Origin: CAYLOC01 sp964385195
GTDB taxonomy: Bacteria > Actinomycetota > Actinomycetes > Propionibacteriales > Nocardioidaceae
NCBI GenBank assembly: GCA_964385195.1
Contig: CAYLOC010000080.1
Coordinates: forward strand, 1-13,006
Reading direction: 5' to 3'
Length of the DNA: 13,006 nt
The notes below the pieces were generated by a model. The model ran no database searches, was not told the origin of the DNA, and was given only the letters and a program-made list of their open reading frames with translations. Numbering within the stretch: the stretch's first letter is position 1; every line of letters starts with the position of its first letter. The position numbers were made by a program, and so were the translations under genes. Positions 6,426-12,997 of the stretch are shown here, piece after piece.

Positions 6426-7238
6426 CTAGCGCAGGGTGTTCAGCAGCTCCGAGGCGTTGCCGTAGTAGATGCCGGCCAACTCATCCGGAGTGAACCCGAT
6501 GTCGGACACCGCCTCGACCGACTCCGGCACGTCGAAGAACGGGAAGTCGCTGCCGAACAGCAGCCGGTCGGTCCCGAACTGCCGACAGACCCACAAGAAG
6601 TGCTCGCGGTACGGCGAGTCCGCCCACATGACCGCCGCGGCCGACAGATCCATCCATAAGTTCCGCTTCCAGAACGGATAGCGCTCAAGGATCGGCAAGA
6701 ACGCCAGCTCCTGGAAGCGGGGGCCCAGCGCATGCGCCATGATGACCTGCGCCTCCGGTGCCTGGATGGCCAGTTCGAGGAACTTCCCCGGCTGGGCGGG
6801 GTCCGCGGGCGCATACGCGTCGAACAGCACTGGCAGCTGCAGCTGCCCCGCTCGGCGTACCACCTCCAAGACACCCGGGTCCGCGACGTCGAACCCTTGG
6901 GTGTTGGGGTGCAGCTTGACCCCGACCGCGCCGGCGGCGGACACCCGCTCCAGCTCCTCCAGCGCGGGTTGGCCGTCTGCCGGGTGCACCGAGCACAGCG
7001 GCAGCACGGTACTGATCGTGTCGTGCAGCTCCAGCACCGCGTCGTTGCGCTTGCGCATCGTCGGGGCATCATCGCGCGGAGCCATGGCGAGCGCGCCGTA
7101 GGCATGCACGTTGTACTTGCCCACGGACTCGTGGTACTCGATCAGGCCGTGGAACTCCTCCCCGATCTGCATGTCCGGGCGCAACGAGAGGTGCGCGTGC
7201 AGGTCCAGGATCGGGCCGCGGTACGCCGGTCGCCTCAT
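6426..7238 (-). CDS. Amidohydrolase, Amidohydro_2 (COG2159-like) family, substrate unknown
   Basis: A 270-residue TIM-barrel metal hydrolase/decarboxylase-type protein. Visible motifs are DLHAHLSL with His14 and His16 (strand 1), GVKLHPNTQGF with Lys108 and His110, MAHALGPR with His169, and LLFGSDFPF with Asp231 (strand 8). The strand-5 segment usually reads PVLxH in this family; here it is PVLFDAY, with Asp140 in the histidine position, so metal ligation may be altered. Family members act on varied carboxylated or lactone substrates; I cannot name the substrate. The gene lies 17 bp downstream of the 102-aa gene and upstream of the M20 gene, separated from the latter by a hairpin. The start is ATG at 7238. 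There is no strong Shine-Dalgarno, but CATACT lies six bases upstream and may be a -10 for a leaderless message. A link to histidine or imidazole metabolism is suggested by position only. Confidence 0.85.
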   Translation of the reverse strand: MRRPAYRGPILDLHAHLSLRPDMQIGEEFHGLIEYHESVGKYNVHAYGALAMAPRDDAPTMRKRNDAVLELHDTISTVLPLCSVHPADGQPALEELERVSAAGAVGVKLHPNTQGFDVADPGVLEVVRRAGQLQLPVLFDAYAPADPAQPGKFLELAIQAPEAQVIMAHALGPRFQELAFLPILERYPFWKRNLWMDLSAAAVMWADSPYREHFLWVCRQFGTDRLLFGSDFPFFDVPESVEAVSDIGFTPDELAGIYYGNASELLNTLR

Positions 7239-7255
7239 GGTCCCAGTATGGGGGT

Positions 7256-7564
7256 TCAGCGGCTCGTCGTACCGGGCGTGTCGGCGGGAACGACCTCACA
7301 CCAGGCTTCGGGGGCGATCAGCGACTCGACCGGGTCGTCCGCCTCGAGCCCGAGGCCCTGCTGCGCCAGCGCGGCCACGATGTGTACGGCGACGTTGCGC
7401 CTCCCGGCCGGGCTCGCCTGCACCGTGAGGCAGATCCGCAGGCGCCCGTCACTCGTGTCGACCGCGTACCGGTCACCGCGCGTACGGCGTAACGCACGCT
7501 GCAGGCGTGACGCGAGGGCGTCGACGCTGGAATCCGCGGAGCCGCTGCCCTGTCCCTGGCTCAC
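7256..7564 (-). CDS. Small protein of unknown function (102 aa)
   Basis: I do not recognise this protein. It begins MSQGQGSGSADSS, a flexible acidic/polar tail. Then comes a basic amphipathic segment (LASRLQRALRRTRGDRYAV) and an alternating hydrophobic region (LRICLTVQASPAGRRNVAVHIVAALAQQGL), followed by an acidic C-terminus. There is no signal peptide, membrane segment or Cys/His metal cluster, so a small soluble cytoplasmic alpha/beta protein is likely. The open frame extends to a GTG at 7585, but the GTG at 7564 is preferred because GGGAGG lies exactly 5 bases before it. It is followed after 17 bp by the Amidohydro_2 gene, so the two are probably co-transcribed. It is divergent from the NRAMP-like gene. 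Its codon use matches its neighbours, which supports a real gene. Confidence 0.65.
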   Translation of the reverse strand: MSQGQGSGSADSSVDALASRLQRALRRTRGDRYAVDTSDGRLRICLTVQASPAGRRNVAVHIVAALAQQGLGLEADDPVESLIAPEAWCEVVPADTPGTTSR

Positions 7565-7569
7565 TGACA

Positions 7570-7575
7570 CCTCCC
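7570..7575 (-). promoter_or_regulatory. Shine-Dalgarno that sets the start of the 102-aa gene
   Basis: GGGAGG on the minus strand lies 5 bases before the GTG at 7564-7562. This is ideal spacing and favours that start over the upstream GTG at 7585, which has no such site. Confidence 0.6.
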
Positions 7576-7644
7576 ACGATCGCACCCCGGCCCCTGGCTT
7601 GCGGCCACCTTCTCACGACTCGACGTCGCGAGGTGTCGATGGCC

Positions 7645-7673
7645 TGTTCTTCGGCGCACGAACCGGGTAGCCT
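7645..7673 (+). promoter_or_regulatory. Weak predicted promoter of the NRAMP-like gene
   Basis: TGTTCT (7645-7650), 17 bases, then TAGCCT (7668-7673) is the best promoter-like pair in the 159-bp divergent spacer 7565-7723. The -10 is acceptable for an actinomycete and the -35 is poor. I see no clear operator dyad in this spacer and no convincing minus-strand promoter for the 102-aa gene. Confidence 0.3.
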
Positions 7674-7710
7674 GTCGGGTTCCAGCGCGATCCTACGTGC
7701 CGTACCCGCG

Positions 7711-7717
7711 GAAGGAG
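7711..7717 (+). promoter_or_regulatory. Shine-Dalgarno that sets the start of the NRAMP-like gene
   Basis: GAAGGAG lies 6 bases before the ATG at 7724. It rules out the GTG at 7697, which would add nine residues that run through this site. Confidence 0.8.
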
Positions 7718-7723
7718 CACGCC

Positions 7724-8977
7724 ATGAGCCTTGATCTTCGTTCCGTCGACGAGCCGCAGACCGGCTGGGGGCGACTCCGCCAGGTGGGTCCCGGCTTCGT
7801 CGCCGCCGCCACCGGAGTCGGCGTCGGTGACCTGGCCGCATCCCTGGTGGCGGGCGCGCAGTACGGCATGGTGCTGCTCTGGGCGGTGGTCGTCGGGGCG
7901 ATCGTCAAGCTCGCCATGGCCGAAGGCGTCGGGCGGTACCACCTGGCGTCGGAGAGCACGATGCTGCGGGGCTGGCGCAGCCTCGGCGTGTGGACGCAGT
8001 GGTTCTTCGGCGCCTACGTCATCGTCTGGGGGTTCGTGTACGGCGCCGCCGTCATGTCCACCACGGCACTGGCGTTGCGTGCGCTGGTTCCGGGGGTGCC
8101 GTTCAAGGCGTGGGCTGTGGCCTCCGGCCTTGCCGGATTCCTGCTCATCTGGTTCGGCCGGTACCGGATGCTGGAGAAGCTGATGACGGTGCTCGTCGGG
8201 GTCATGTTCGTGACCGTGGTGGGGACCGCCGTACTGGTGGCTCCCAACATCCCCGACATGGTCGAGGGCCTGGTTCCGCGTCTGCCGGAGGGGTCGTTCA
8301 TCTACGCCATCGGGCTGATCGGCGGTGTCGGCGGCACCATCACGATGGCGGCGTATGGGTACTGGATCCGCGAGAAGGGGTGGCGCACCCGCAAGTGGCT
8401 GTCGGTCATGCACGTCGACGTGTCCGTGGCCTATGTGCTCACCGGCATCTTCGTGGTCGCGATGCTGGTCGTTGCCGCGTCGGTGCTGTTCCAGGCCGGG
8501 CTGACGGTCTCCGGCGAGGAGGGGCTGCTGACCCTCGGTGACCAGTTGCAGGGCCGGTTCGGCAACTGGGCCCGTGTGGTCTTCCTGATCGGCTTCTGGG
8601 CAACGTCGTTCACGTCTTTGATCGGCGTGTGGAACGGGGTCTCGCTGTTCTTCACCGACTGGGTTCACACGCTACGTGACGAGCCGGAGCGCCAGGGGAG
8701 CGACGAGCGCAGCCCCTGGTACCGCGGGTACGTGCTGTGGCTGACGTTCCCTCCGATGATCCTGCTGTTCCTGGGGAAGCCGGTCGCCATCGTGATCGCC
8801 TACACCGTGCTGGGTGCGGTGTTCATGCCGTTCCTCGCAGCAACGCTGCTGCTGTTGTTGAACGACCGGAAGATCCCCCAGCAGTTCCGCAGCGGCTGGA
8901 TCTCCAACGCGGTGCTCACTCTCGCTCTGCTGATGTTCGCGGCGCTGTGCGTGCAGGAGATCATCGACCTCTTCTGA
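7724..8977 (+). CDS. NRAMP (SLC11)-fold membrane transporter lacking canonical metal-site motifs
   Basis: A 417-residue integral membrane protein with about eleven hydrophobic segments and a short cytoplasmic N-terminus. It opens with VGPGFVAAATGVGVGDLAAS in TM1 (21-40). Canonical NRAMPs have DPGN there, with the Asp and Asn that bind Mn2+/Fe2+; here the segment is GVGVGD. In TM6 the usual MPHN-type metal motif is replaced by GGVGGTITMAAYGYWIREKG (200-219), so the metal-binding Met is missing from its normal place. The fold assignment is firm, but the substrate may not be Mn or Fe. NRAMP belongs to the LeuT-fold APC superfamily, which includes many amino-acid carriers, and this gene sits between the two halves of a hut cluster, so an imidazole- or amino-acid-related substrate is conceivable (inference). 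The ATG at 7724 follows GAAGGAG. The nitroreductase gene starts 28 bp after its stop, probably in the same operon. Confidence 0.88.
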   Translation: MSLDLRSVDEPQTGWGRLRQVGPGFVAAATGVGVGDLAASLVAGAQYGMVLLWAVVVGAIVKLAMAEGVGRYHLASESTMLRGWRSLGVWTQWFFGAYVIVWGFVYGAAVMSTTALALRALVPGVPFKAWAVASGLAGFLLIWFGRYRMLEKLMTVLVGVMFVTVVGTAVLVAPNIPDMVEGLVPRLPEGSFIYAIGLIGGVGGTITMAAYGYWIREKGWRTRKWLSVMHVDVSVAYVLTGIFVVAMLVVAASVLFQAGLTVSGEEGLLTLGDQLQGRFGNWARVVFLIGFWATSFTSLIGVWNGVSLFFTDWVHTLRDEPERQGSDERSPWYRGYVLWLTFPPMILLFLGKPVAIVIAYTVLGAVFMPFLAATLLLLLNDRKIPQQFRSGWISNAVLTLALLMFAALCVQEIIDLF

Positions 8978-9005
8978 GTGCGGCTGCGAGTGGCACAGTA
9001 GCGCC

Positions 9006-9602
9006 ATGGAGTTCCAACACGTGGTCGACCGGCGCCGGATGGTACGCAACTATGCGTCGGACCCGGTGGACCCGGCCGTGGTAGGCCGGGTGTTGCACAA
9101 CGCGGTCCACGCACCGAGCGCGGGCTTCAGTCAAGGGTGGGCGTTCCTCCTGCTGGACACGGCAACCGACGTACAGCAGTTCTGGGACGCCGCCACGCCG
9201 ACCGGCGCAGGGGCCGACGCCTGGTCGGAGGGAATGCGCCGTGCCCCGGTGATCGTCGTACCGATGTCATGCAAGCGCGCCTACTTGGACCGGTACGCCG
9301 AGCCGGACAAGGGCTGGACGGACCGCGACGAGTCCCGCTGGCCGGTTCCGTACTGGCACATCGACGTCGGCATGGCAACCTTGCTGATGCTGCAGACCGT
9401 GGTCGACGAGGGACTGGGGGCCTGCTTCTTCGGGATCCCACCGGACCAGATCGAGGGGTTCCGGGCCGCATTCGGCGTGCCCAGTGATTACGACCCGATC
9501 GGAGCGGTCACGATCGGGCACCGGGCCGGTGACCGGCGCTCGCCGTCGCTGCGTCGGGGACGCACCCCGGTCGCGGAGGTCGTCCACCACCACCGCTGGT
9601 AA
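9006..9602 (+). CDS. Nitroreductase-family flavoprotein
   Basis: A 198-residue soluble protein of the FMN-dependent nitroreductase fold, which usually works as a homodimer using NAD(P)H. The N-terminal RRRMVRNYASDPVD (9-22) is the typical phosphate-contacting Arg segment. HAPSAGFSQGWAFLLLD (35-51) is the second flavin-contact region. HIDVGMATLLMLQTVVDEGLGACFFGIP (118-145) is the central helix plus strand, and IGAVTIGHRAGDRRSPSLRRGR (165-186) is the C-terminal flavin-phosphate region. The natural substrate cannot be told from sequence; members also include dehalogenases and oxidoreductases of small metabolites. It starts 28 bp after the NRAMP-like gene without a good Shine-Dalgarno. CACAGT lies six bases before the ATG, a weak -10 candidate, so translation may depend on re-initiation or on a leaderless message. 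It converges on hutU, with the hairpin at 9611-9662 between them. Confidence 0.9.
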   Translation: MEFQHVVDRRRMVRNYASDPVDPAVVGRVLHNAVHAPSAGFSQGWAFLLLDTATDVQQFWDAATPTGAGADAWSEGMRRAPVIVVPMSCKRAYLDRYAEPDKGWTDRDESRWPVPYWHIDVGMATLLMLQTVVDEGLGACFFGIPPDQIEGFRAAFGVPSDYDPIGAVTIGHRAGDRRSPSLRRGRTPVAEVVHHHRW

Positions 9603-9610
9603 CCCCCTCG

Positions 9611-9662
9611 GATTCGTCCGACCGAGGCGAGGTGATGTCGCCGGGCGCCAGTCGGACGAATC
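9611..9662. terminator. Bidirectional stem-loop terminator between nitroreductase and hutU
   Basis: GATTCGTCCGAC (9611-9622) and GTCGGACGAATC (9651-9662) are perfect 12-bp arms. The loop carries a nested GGCGA/TCGCC stem (9626-9630 and 9638-9642). It begins 9 bases after the nitroreductase stop, and its right arm includes two bases of the hutU TGA stop (9661-9663). One element thus serves both convergent genes. There is no T-run on either side, as is common in high-GC genomes. Confidence 0.8.
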
Positions 9663-11313
9663 AGCCTTCGCGCATGGGGATGCGTACGCCGTTCGCGTGC
9701 GCGACCTCCTCGGCCTGGTCGTAACCGGCGTCGACGTGGCGGATGACGCCCGTGCCCGGGTCGTTGGTCAGCACCCGCTGCGCCTTCTGACCGGCGATCT
9801 CCGTGCCGTCGACGACGACCACCTGGCCGGCGTGGATCGACCGCCCCATGCCGACGCCGCCGCCGTGGTGGATCGAGACCCACGACGCGCCGGAGGCGAC
9901 ATTGACCATTGCGTTGAGCAGCGGCCAGTCCGCGATGGCATCGGAGCCGTCGGCCATCCCTTCAGTCTCCCGGTACGGCGAGGCGACGGAGCCGCAGTCG
10001 AGGTGGTCGCGGCCGATGACGACCGGCGCCTTCAGCTCACCAGAGGCCACCATCTCGTTGAACCGTACGCCGGCACGGTCCCGTTCGCCGTACCCCAGCC
10101 AGCAGATCCGCGACGGCAGGCCCTGGAAGTGCACCTTCTCCTGTGCCTGGGTGATCCAGCGCCGGAGCCGGTCGTTGTCGGGGAACAGGTCCAAGATGGC
10201 GCGGTCGGTCGCGGCGATGTCGGCCGGGTCCCCGGACAGCGCGGCCCACCGGAAGGGGCCCTTGCCTTCGCAGAACAGCGGCCGGATGTAGGCGGGGACG
10301 AACCCGGGGTAGTCCAGCGCCCGCTGGAACCCGCCGAGCTGTGCCTCGGCGCGCAGCGAGTTGCCGTAGTCGAAGACCTCGGCGCCGGCGTCGGCGAAAC
10401 CCACCATCGCAGCACAGTGCCTTGCCATCGACTCCCGGGCACGTGCGGTGAACCCGTCCGGGTCCTTGTCGCGTTCGGCGGCCCAGTCGGCAAAGTCCAC
10501 GCCGACGGGCAGGTAGGCCAGCGGATCGTGGGCGGAGGTCTGGTCGGTGACGATGTCGATCGGTGCGTCCATGCTCAGCAGTTCCGGCACCATGTCGGCG
10601 GCGTTGCCCAGGACCCCGATCGACAACGGCTTCTTGGCATCGCGCGCCTCCGTTGCCAGCTGCACCGCGTGGGTGAGGGAGTCGGCTTCGACGTCGAGGT
10701 AACGGTGCTCGATCCGGCGTGCGATCCGGGACGGGTCGCACTCGATGCAGATCACCACGCCGCCGTTCATCGTCACCGCCAGGGGCTGCGCACCGCCCAT
10801 CCCGCCGAGGCCGGCGGTGAGCGTGATCGTCCCGGCGAGCGTGCCGCCGTACCGCTTGTCCGCGATCGATGCGAACGTCTCGAACGTGCCCTGCAGGATC
10901 CCCTGGGTGCCGATGTAGATCCATGATCCAGCGGTCATCTGGCCGTACATGATCAGGCCGAGTTTCTCCAGCCGCCGGAACTCTTCCCAGGTGGCCCAGT
11001 CACCGACGAGATTGGAGTTCGCGATCAGTACGCGGGGCGCCCACTCGTGGGTCTGGAGGACCCCCACTGGCTTGCCGCTTTGCACCAGCAGCGTCTCGTC
11101 GTCGCGCAGGTCCTTCAGCGTGCGCACGATGGCGTGGTACGACGGCCAGTTCCGGGCGGCCTTGCCGGACCCGCCGTACACGATGAGCTCGTCGGGATGC
11201 TCGGCGACCTCGGGGTCGAGGTTGTTCATCAGCATCCGCATCGGCGCCTCGGTCTGCCAGGACCGGGCGGTGAGTTCGGTGCCGCGTGGGGCGCGGATCG
11301 TGGTATCGGTCAT
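9661..11313 (-). CDS. hutU: Urocanate hydratase (HutU)
   Basis: Cytosolic NAD+-dependent enzyme that hydrates urocanate to 4-imidazolone-5-propanoate, the second step of histidine breakdown; NAD+ acts as a tightly bound electrophile. The 550-residue length is normal for a homodimer subunit. Conserved features in order are YGGSGKAARNW (46-56), GVLQTHEWAPRVLIANS, TAGSWIYIGTQGILQGT (127-143), the Gly-rich GLGGMGGAQP (168-177), TDQTSAHDPL, GLPSRICWLGYGERDR with the catalytic-type Cys404, and RDHLDCGSVASPYRETEGM followed by SIHHGGGVGMGRSIHAGQ. The open frame reaches a GTG at 11361, but the ATG at 11313 is correct: AAAGGAGA lies 7 bases before it and MTDTTIRAPRG is the conserved kind of N-terminus. 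It is preceded by hutH on the same strand, with a strong hairpin in the 136-bp gap. Confidence 0.98.
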   Translation of the reverse strand: MTDTTIRAPRGTELTARSWQTEAPMRMLMNNLDPEVAEHPDELIVYGGSGKAARNWPSYHAIVRTLKDLRDDETLLVQSGKPVGVLQTHEWAPRVLIANSNLVGDWATWEEFRRLEKLGLIMYGQMTAGSWIYIGTQGILQGTFETFASIADKRYGGTLAGTITLTAGLGGMGGAQPLAVTMNGGVVICIECDPSRIARRIEHRYLDVEADSLTHAVQLATEARDAKKPLSIGVLGNAADMVPELLSMDAPIDIVTDQTSAHDPLAYLPVGVDFADWAAERDKDPDGFTARARESMARHCAAMVGFADAGAEVFDYGNSLRAEAQLGGFQRALDYPGFVPAYIRPLFCEGKGPFRWAALSGDPADIAATDRAILDLFPDNDRLRRWITQAQEKVHFQGLPSRICWLGYGERDRAGVRFNEMVASGELKAPVVIGRDHLDCGSVASPYRETEGMADGSDAIADWPLLNAMVNVASGASWVSIHHGGGVGMGRSIHAGQVVVVDGTEIAGQKAQRVLTNDPGTGVIRHVDAGYDQAEEVAHANGVRIPMREG

Positions 11314-11320
11314 CGGGGGT

Positions 11321-11328
11321 TCTCCTTT
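11321..11328 (-). promoter_or_regulatory. Shine-Dalgarno that sets the hutU start
   Basis: AAAGGAGA on the minus strand lies 7 bases before the ATG at 11313. It falls inside the N-terminal extension that would result from the GTG at 11361, so that longer start is rejected. Confidence 0.85.
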
Positions 11329-11375
11329 GTTCCCGGGGAGGGGTAGGCGCGGCAGACTCACCGTTGCCGAGGCGA

Positions 11376-11419
11376 GTTTGCCTTGTAGACGGTGCGTTTG
11401 CCCCGTCTACAAGGCAAAC
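11376..11419 (-). terminator. Long stem-loop between hutH and hutU (terminator or attenuator)
   Basis: GTTTGCCTTGTAGACGG (11376-11392) and its exact reverse complement (11403-11419) form a 17-bp perfect stem with a 10-base loop. The stem is notably less GC-rich than its surroundings. It starts 30 bases after the hutH stop and ends 62 bases before hutU. Part of the arm, GCGTTTGCC, also recurs in the loop (11394-11402), so alternative pairings are possible. Position suits termination after hutH or partial read-through into hutU. It is not followed by a U-run, and no clear hutU promoter is visible between it and the ATG. Confidence 0.7.
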
Positions 11420-11449
11420 GCAGGTGGTCGTGGCGGGGCGGCGGCGGTG

Positions 11450-12997
11450 TCATTGCAGGGGTTCCGGGAGTACGGCGTTCGCGGCGGCAACCAGGGCTCC
11501 GGAGCGGACCAGCGTGGTCACCCGCTCGATCTCCGGTGCCAGGTGCCGGTCCGGGCCGGGACCGCCGACGCCGCCGTCCCGCAGCGCCGCGATCACCGCA
11601 CCGGTCGCCGGCGACGGCCGCAGTGGCGCGCGCAGGTCGATCCCGCGGGCCGCCGTCAAGACCTCCACCGCCAGGACCTGGGCGAGCCCGTCGACGGACC
11701 GGCGCAGCTTCCGCGCCGCCGACCAGCCCATCGACACGTGGTCCTCCTGCATCGCCGAGGAGGGGATCGAGTCCACACTCGCGGGGTTGGCCAGCCGCTT
11801 CATCTCCGAGACGATCGCCGCCTGGGTGTACTGGGCGATCATGTGGCCGGAGTCGACACCGGGATCGTCGGCGAGGAACGCCGGTAGTCCCTGGTTCCGG
11901 GCGACATCGAGGAACCGGTCGGTGCGGCGCTCGGACATGCTGGCCACATCCGCAAGCGGGATCGCGAGGAAGTCCAGCACGTAGGCGATCGGCGCGCCGT
12001 GGAAGTTGCCGTTGCTCTCCACCCGGCCGTCCTCGACCACGACGGGATTGTCCACGGCCGAGGCGAGTTCGTGGTCGGCGACGCCACGGGCGTAGGCGGC
12101 GGTGTCGCGGGCGGCGCCGAGGACCTGCGGAGCACAGCGCAGGGAGTAGGCATCCTGCACCCGGTTACAGTCCGGGCCGCGGTGGCTGGCCACCACTCCG
12201 GAGTCCACCAGCAGCGCGGTCAGGTTCGCCGCAGACACCGCCTGCCCCGGGTGCGGGCGCAACGCCTGCAGGTCGGCGGCGAAGACCCGGTCGGTGGCGA
12301 GCAACCCCTCCACCGACATGGCCGCAGCGATATCGCCGGTACGCAGCAGCGTGTCGATGTCGGCCAGCGCCAGCACGAGCATCCCGAGCATGCCGTCGGT
12401 GCCGTTGATCAGCGCCAGGCCCTCCTTGGCGGCCAGCTCCACCGGCGCGATACCGGCCTCGACGAGCAGCTCGGCGACCGGTCGGCGTACCCCGTCGGCA
12501 TCGCGCGCCTCCCCCTCGCCCATCAGCACCAGCGCGCAATGCGCAAGCGGCGCCAGATCACCGGAGCACCCGAGGGAGCCGTACTCGTGGACGATCGGGG
12601 TGATGCCGTGGTTGAGCAGCCCGGCCAGCGCCTCCGCGGTCTCCGGCCGGATCCCGGTGTGACCGGTGGCCAGCGTGGACAGTCGCAGTAGCATCAGCGC
12701 CCGGACCACCTCCCGCTCCACCTCCGGACCCGAGCCGGCCGCGTGGGAGCGGATCAGGGATCGTTGCAGTTGGGCACGCTTTTCTTCCGGGATGTGCCGG
12801 GTGGCCAGGGCACCGAACCCGGTGGAGATGCCGTACGCCGGTGTCGCACCCGCAGCAAGGTCCTCGACCGTCTTCCGGCTGGCCCGGATCGCCTCCCCGG
12901 CTGCCGAGGTCAGCCGCACCTGCGCGCCATGCCGTGCCACCGCCACGACATCTGAGGGGGACAGCGGGCCGACATCCACCTGCACCGTCGTCGTCAT
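11450..12997 (-). CDS. hutH: Histidine ammonia-lyase (HutH) with Cys-Ser-Gly cofactor motif
   Basis: Removes ammonia from L-histidine to give trans-urocanate, the first step of histidine use; the enzyme is a cytosolic homotetramer. The 515-residue protein is normal in length. The self-made electrophile MIO forms from the triad Cys144-Ser145-Gly146 in YGSLGCSGDLAPLAH, where most lyases have Ala-Ser-Gly; a Cys at this place is, as I recall, usual for actinobacterial HutH. Other conserved parts are AYGISTGFG with Tyr55, RSHAAGSG (83-90), LINGTDGMLG, RVQDAYSLRCAPQVLG, NPVVVEDGRVESNGNFHG and SSAMQEDHVSMG. The start is the ATG at 12997. No spaced Shine-Dalgarno exists, and the last nine bases of the window upstream of the ATG read AATAGGGGT, so a leaderless transcript whose -10 ends in AAT is possible but partly off the window. 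The next gene in this direction is hutU, across the hairpin at 11376-11419. Confidence 0.98.
   Translation of the reverse strand: MTTTVQVDVGPLSPSDVVAVARHGAQVRLTSAAGEAIRASRKTVEDLAAGATPAYGISTGFGALATRHIPEEKRAQLQRSLIRSHAAGSGPEVEREVVRALMLLRLSTLATGHTGIRPETAEALAGLLNHGITPIVHEYGSLGCSGDLAPLAHCALVLMGEGEARDADGVRRPVAELLVEAGIAPVELAAKEGLALINGTDGMLGMLVLALADIDTLLRTGDIAAAMSVEGLLATDRVFAADLQALRPHPGQAVSAANLTALLVDSGVVASHRGPDCNRVQDAYSLRCAPQVLGAARDTAAYARGVADHELASAVDNPVVVEDGRVESNGNFHGAPIAYVLDFLAIPLADVASMSERRTDRFLDVARNQGLPAFLADDPGVDSGHMIAQYTQAAIVSEMKRLANPASVDSIPSSAMQEDHVSMGWSAARKLRRSVDGLAQVLAVEVLTAARGIDLRAPLRPSPATGAVIAALRDGGVGGPGPDRHLAPEIERVTTLVRSGALVAAANAVLPEPLQ

Noticed and set aside
6426..7238. Amidohydro_2 gene as a duplicate hutI or hutF
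   Set aside because: Length (270 aa) and motif order (KLHP, MAHALG, FGSDFPF) fit the Amidohydro_2 family, not the longer imidazolonepropionase/HutF group.
7613..8668. 351-codon open frame on the minus strand opposite the NRAMP-like gene
   Set aside because: Composition is dominated by His/Arg/Asp/Gly, as expected when the reverse of a membrane protein is read; the plus-strand protein has clear membrane segments and a good start.
7724..8977. Calling this gene mntH (Mn2+ transporter)
   Set aside because: The DPGN and MPH metal-binding motifs are absent, so the symbol would imply a function the sequence does not support.
9484..10926. 480-codon open frame on the plus strand opposite hutU
   Set aside because: Antisense to a fully conserved hutU and overlapping the nitroreductase end; low-complexity composition and no ribosome-binding site support.
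11314..11361. 16-residue N-terminal extension of HutU from a GTG
   Set aside because: It would translate through the strong Shine-Dalgarno at 11321-11328; the ATG at 11313 is correctly spaced from it.
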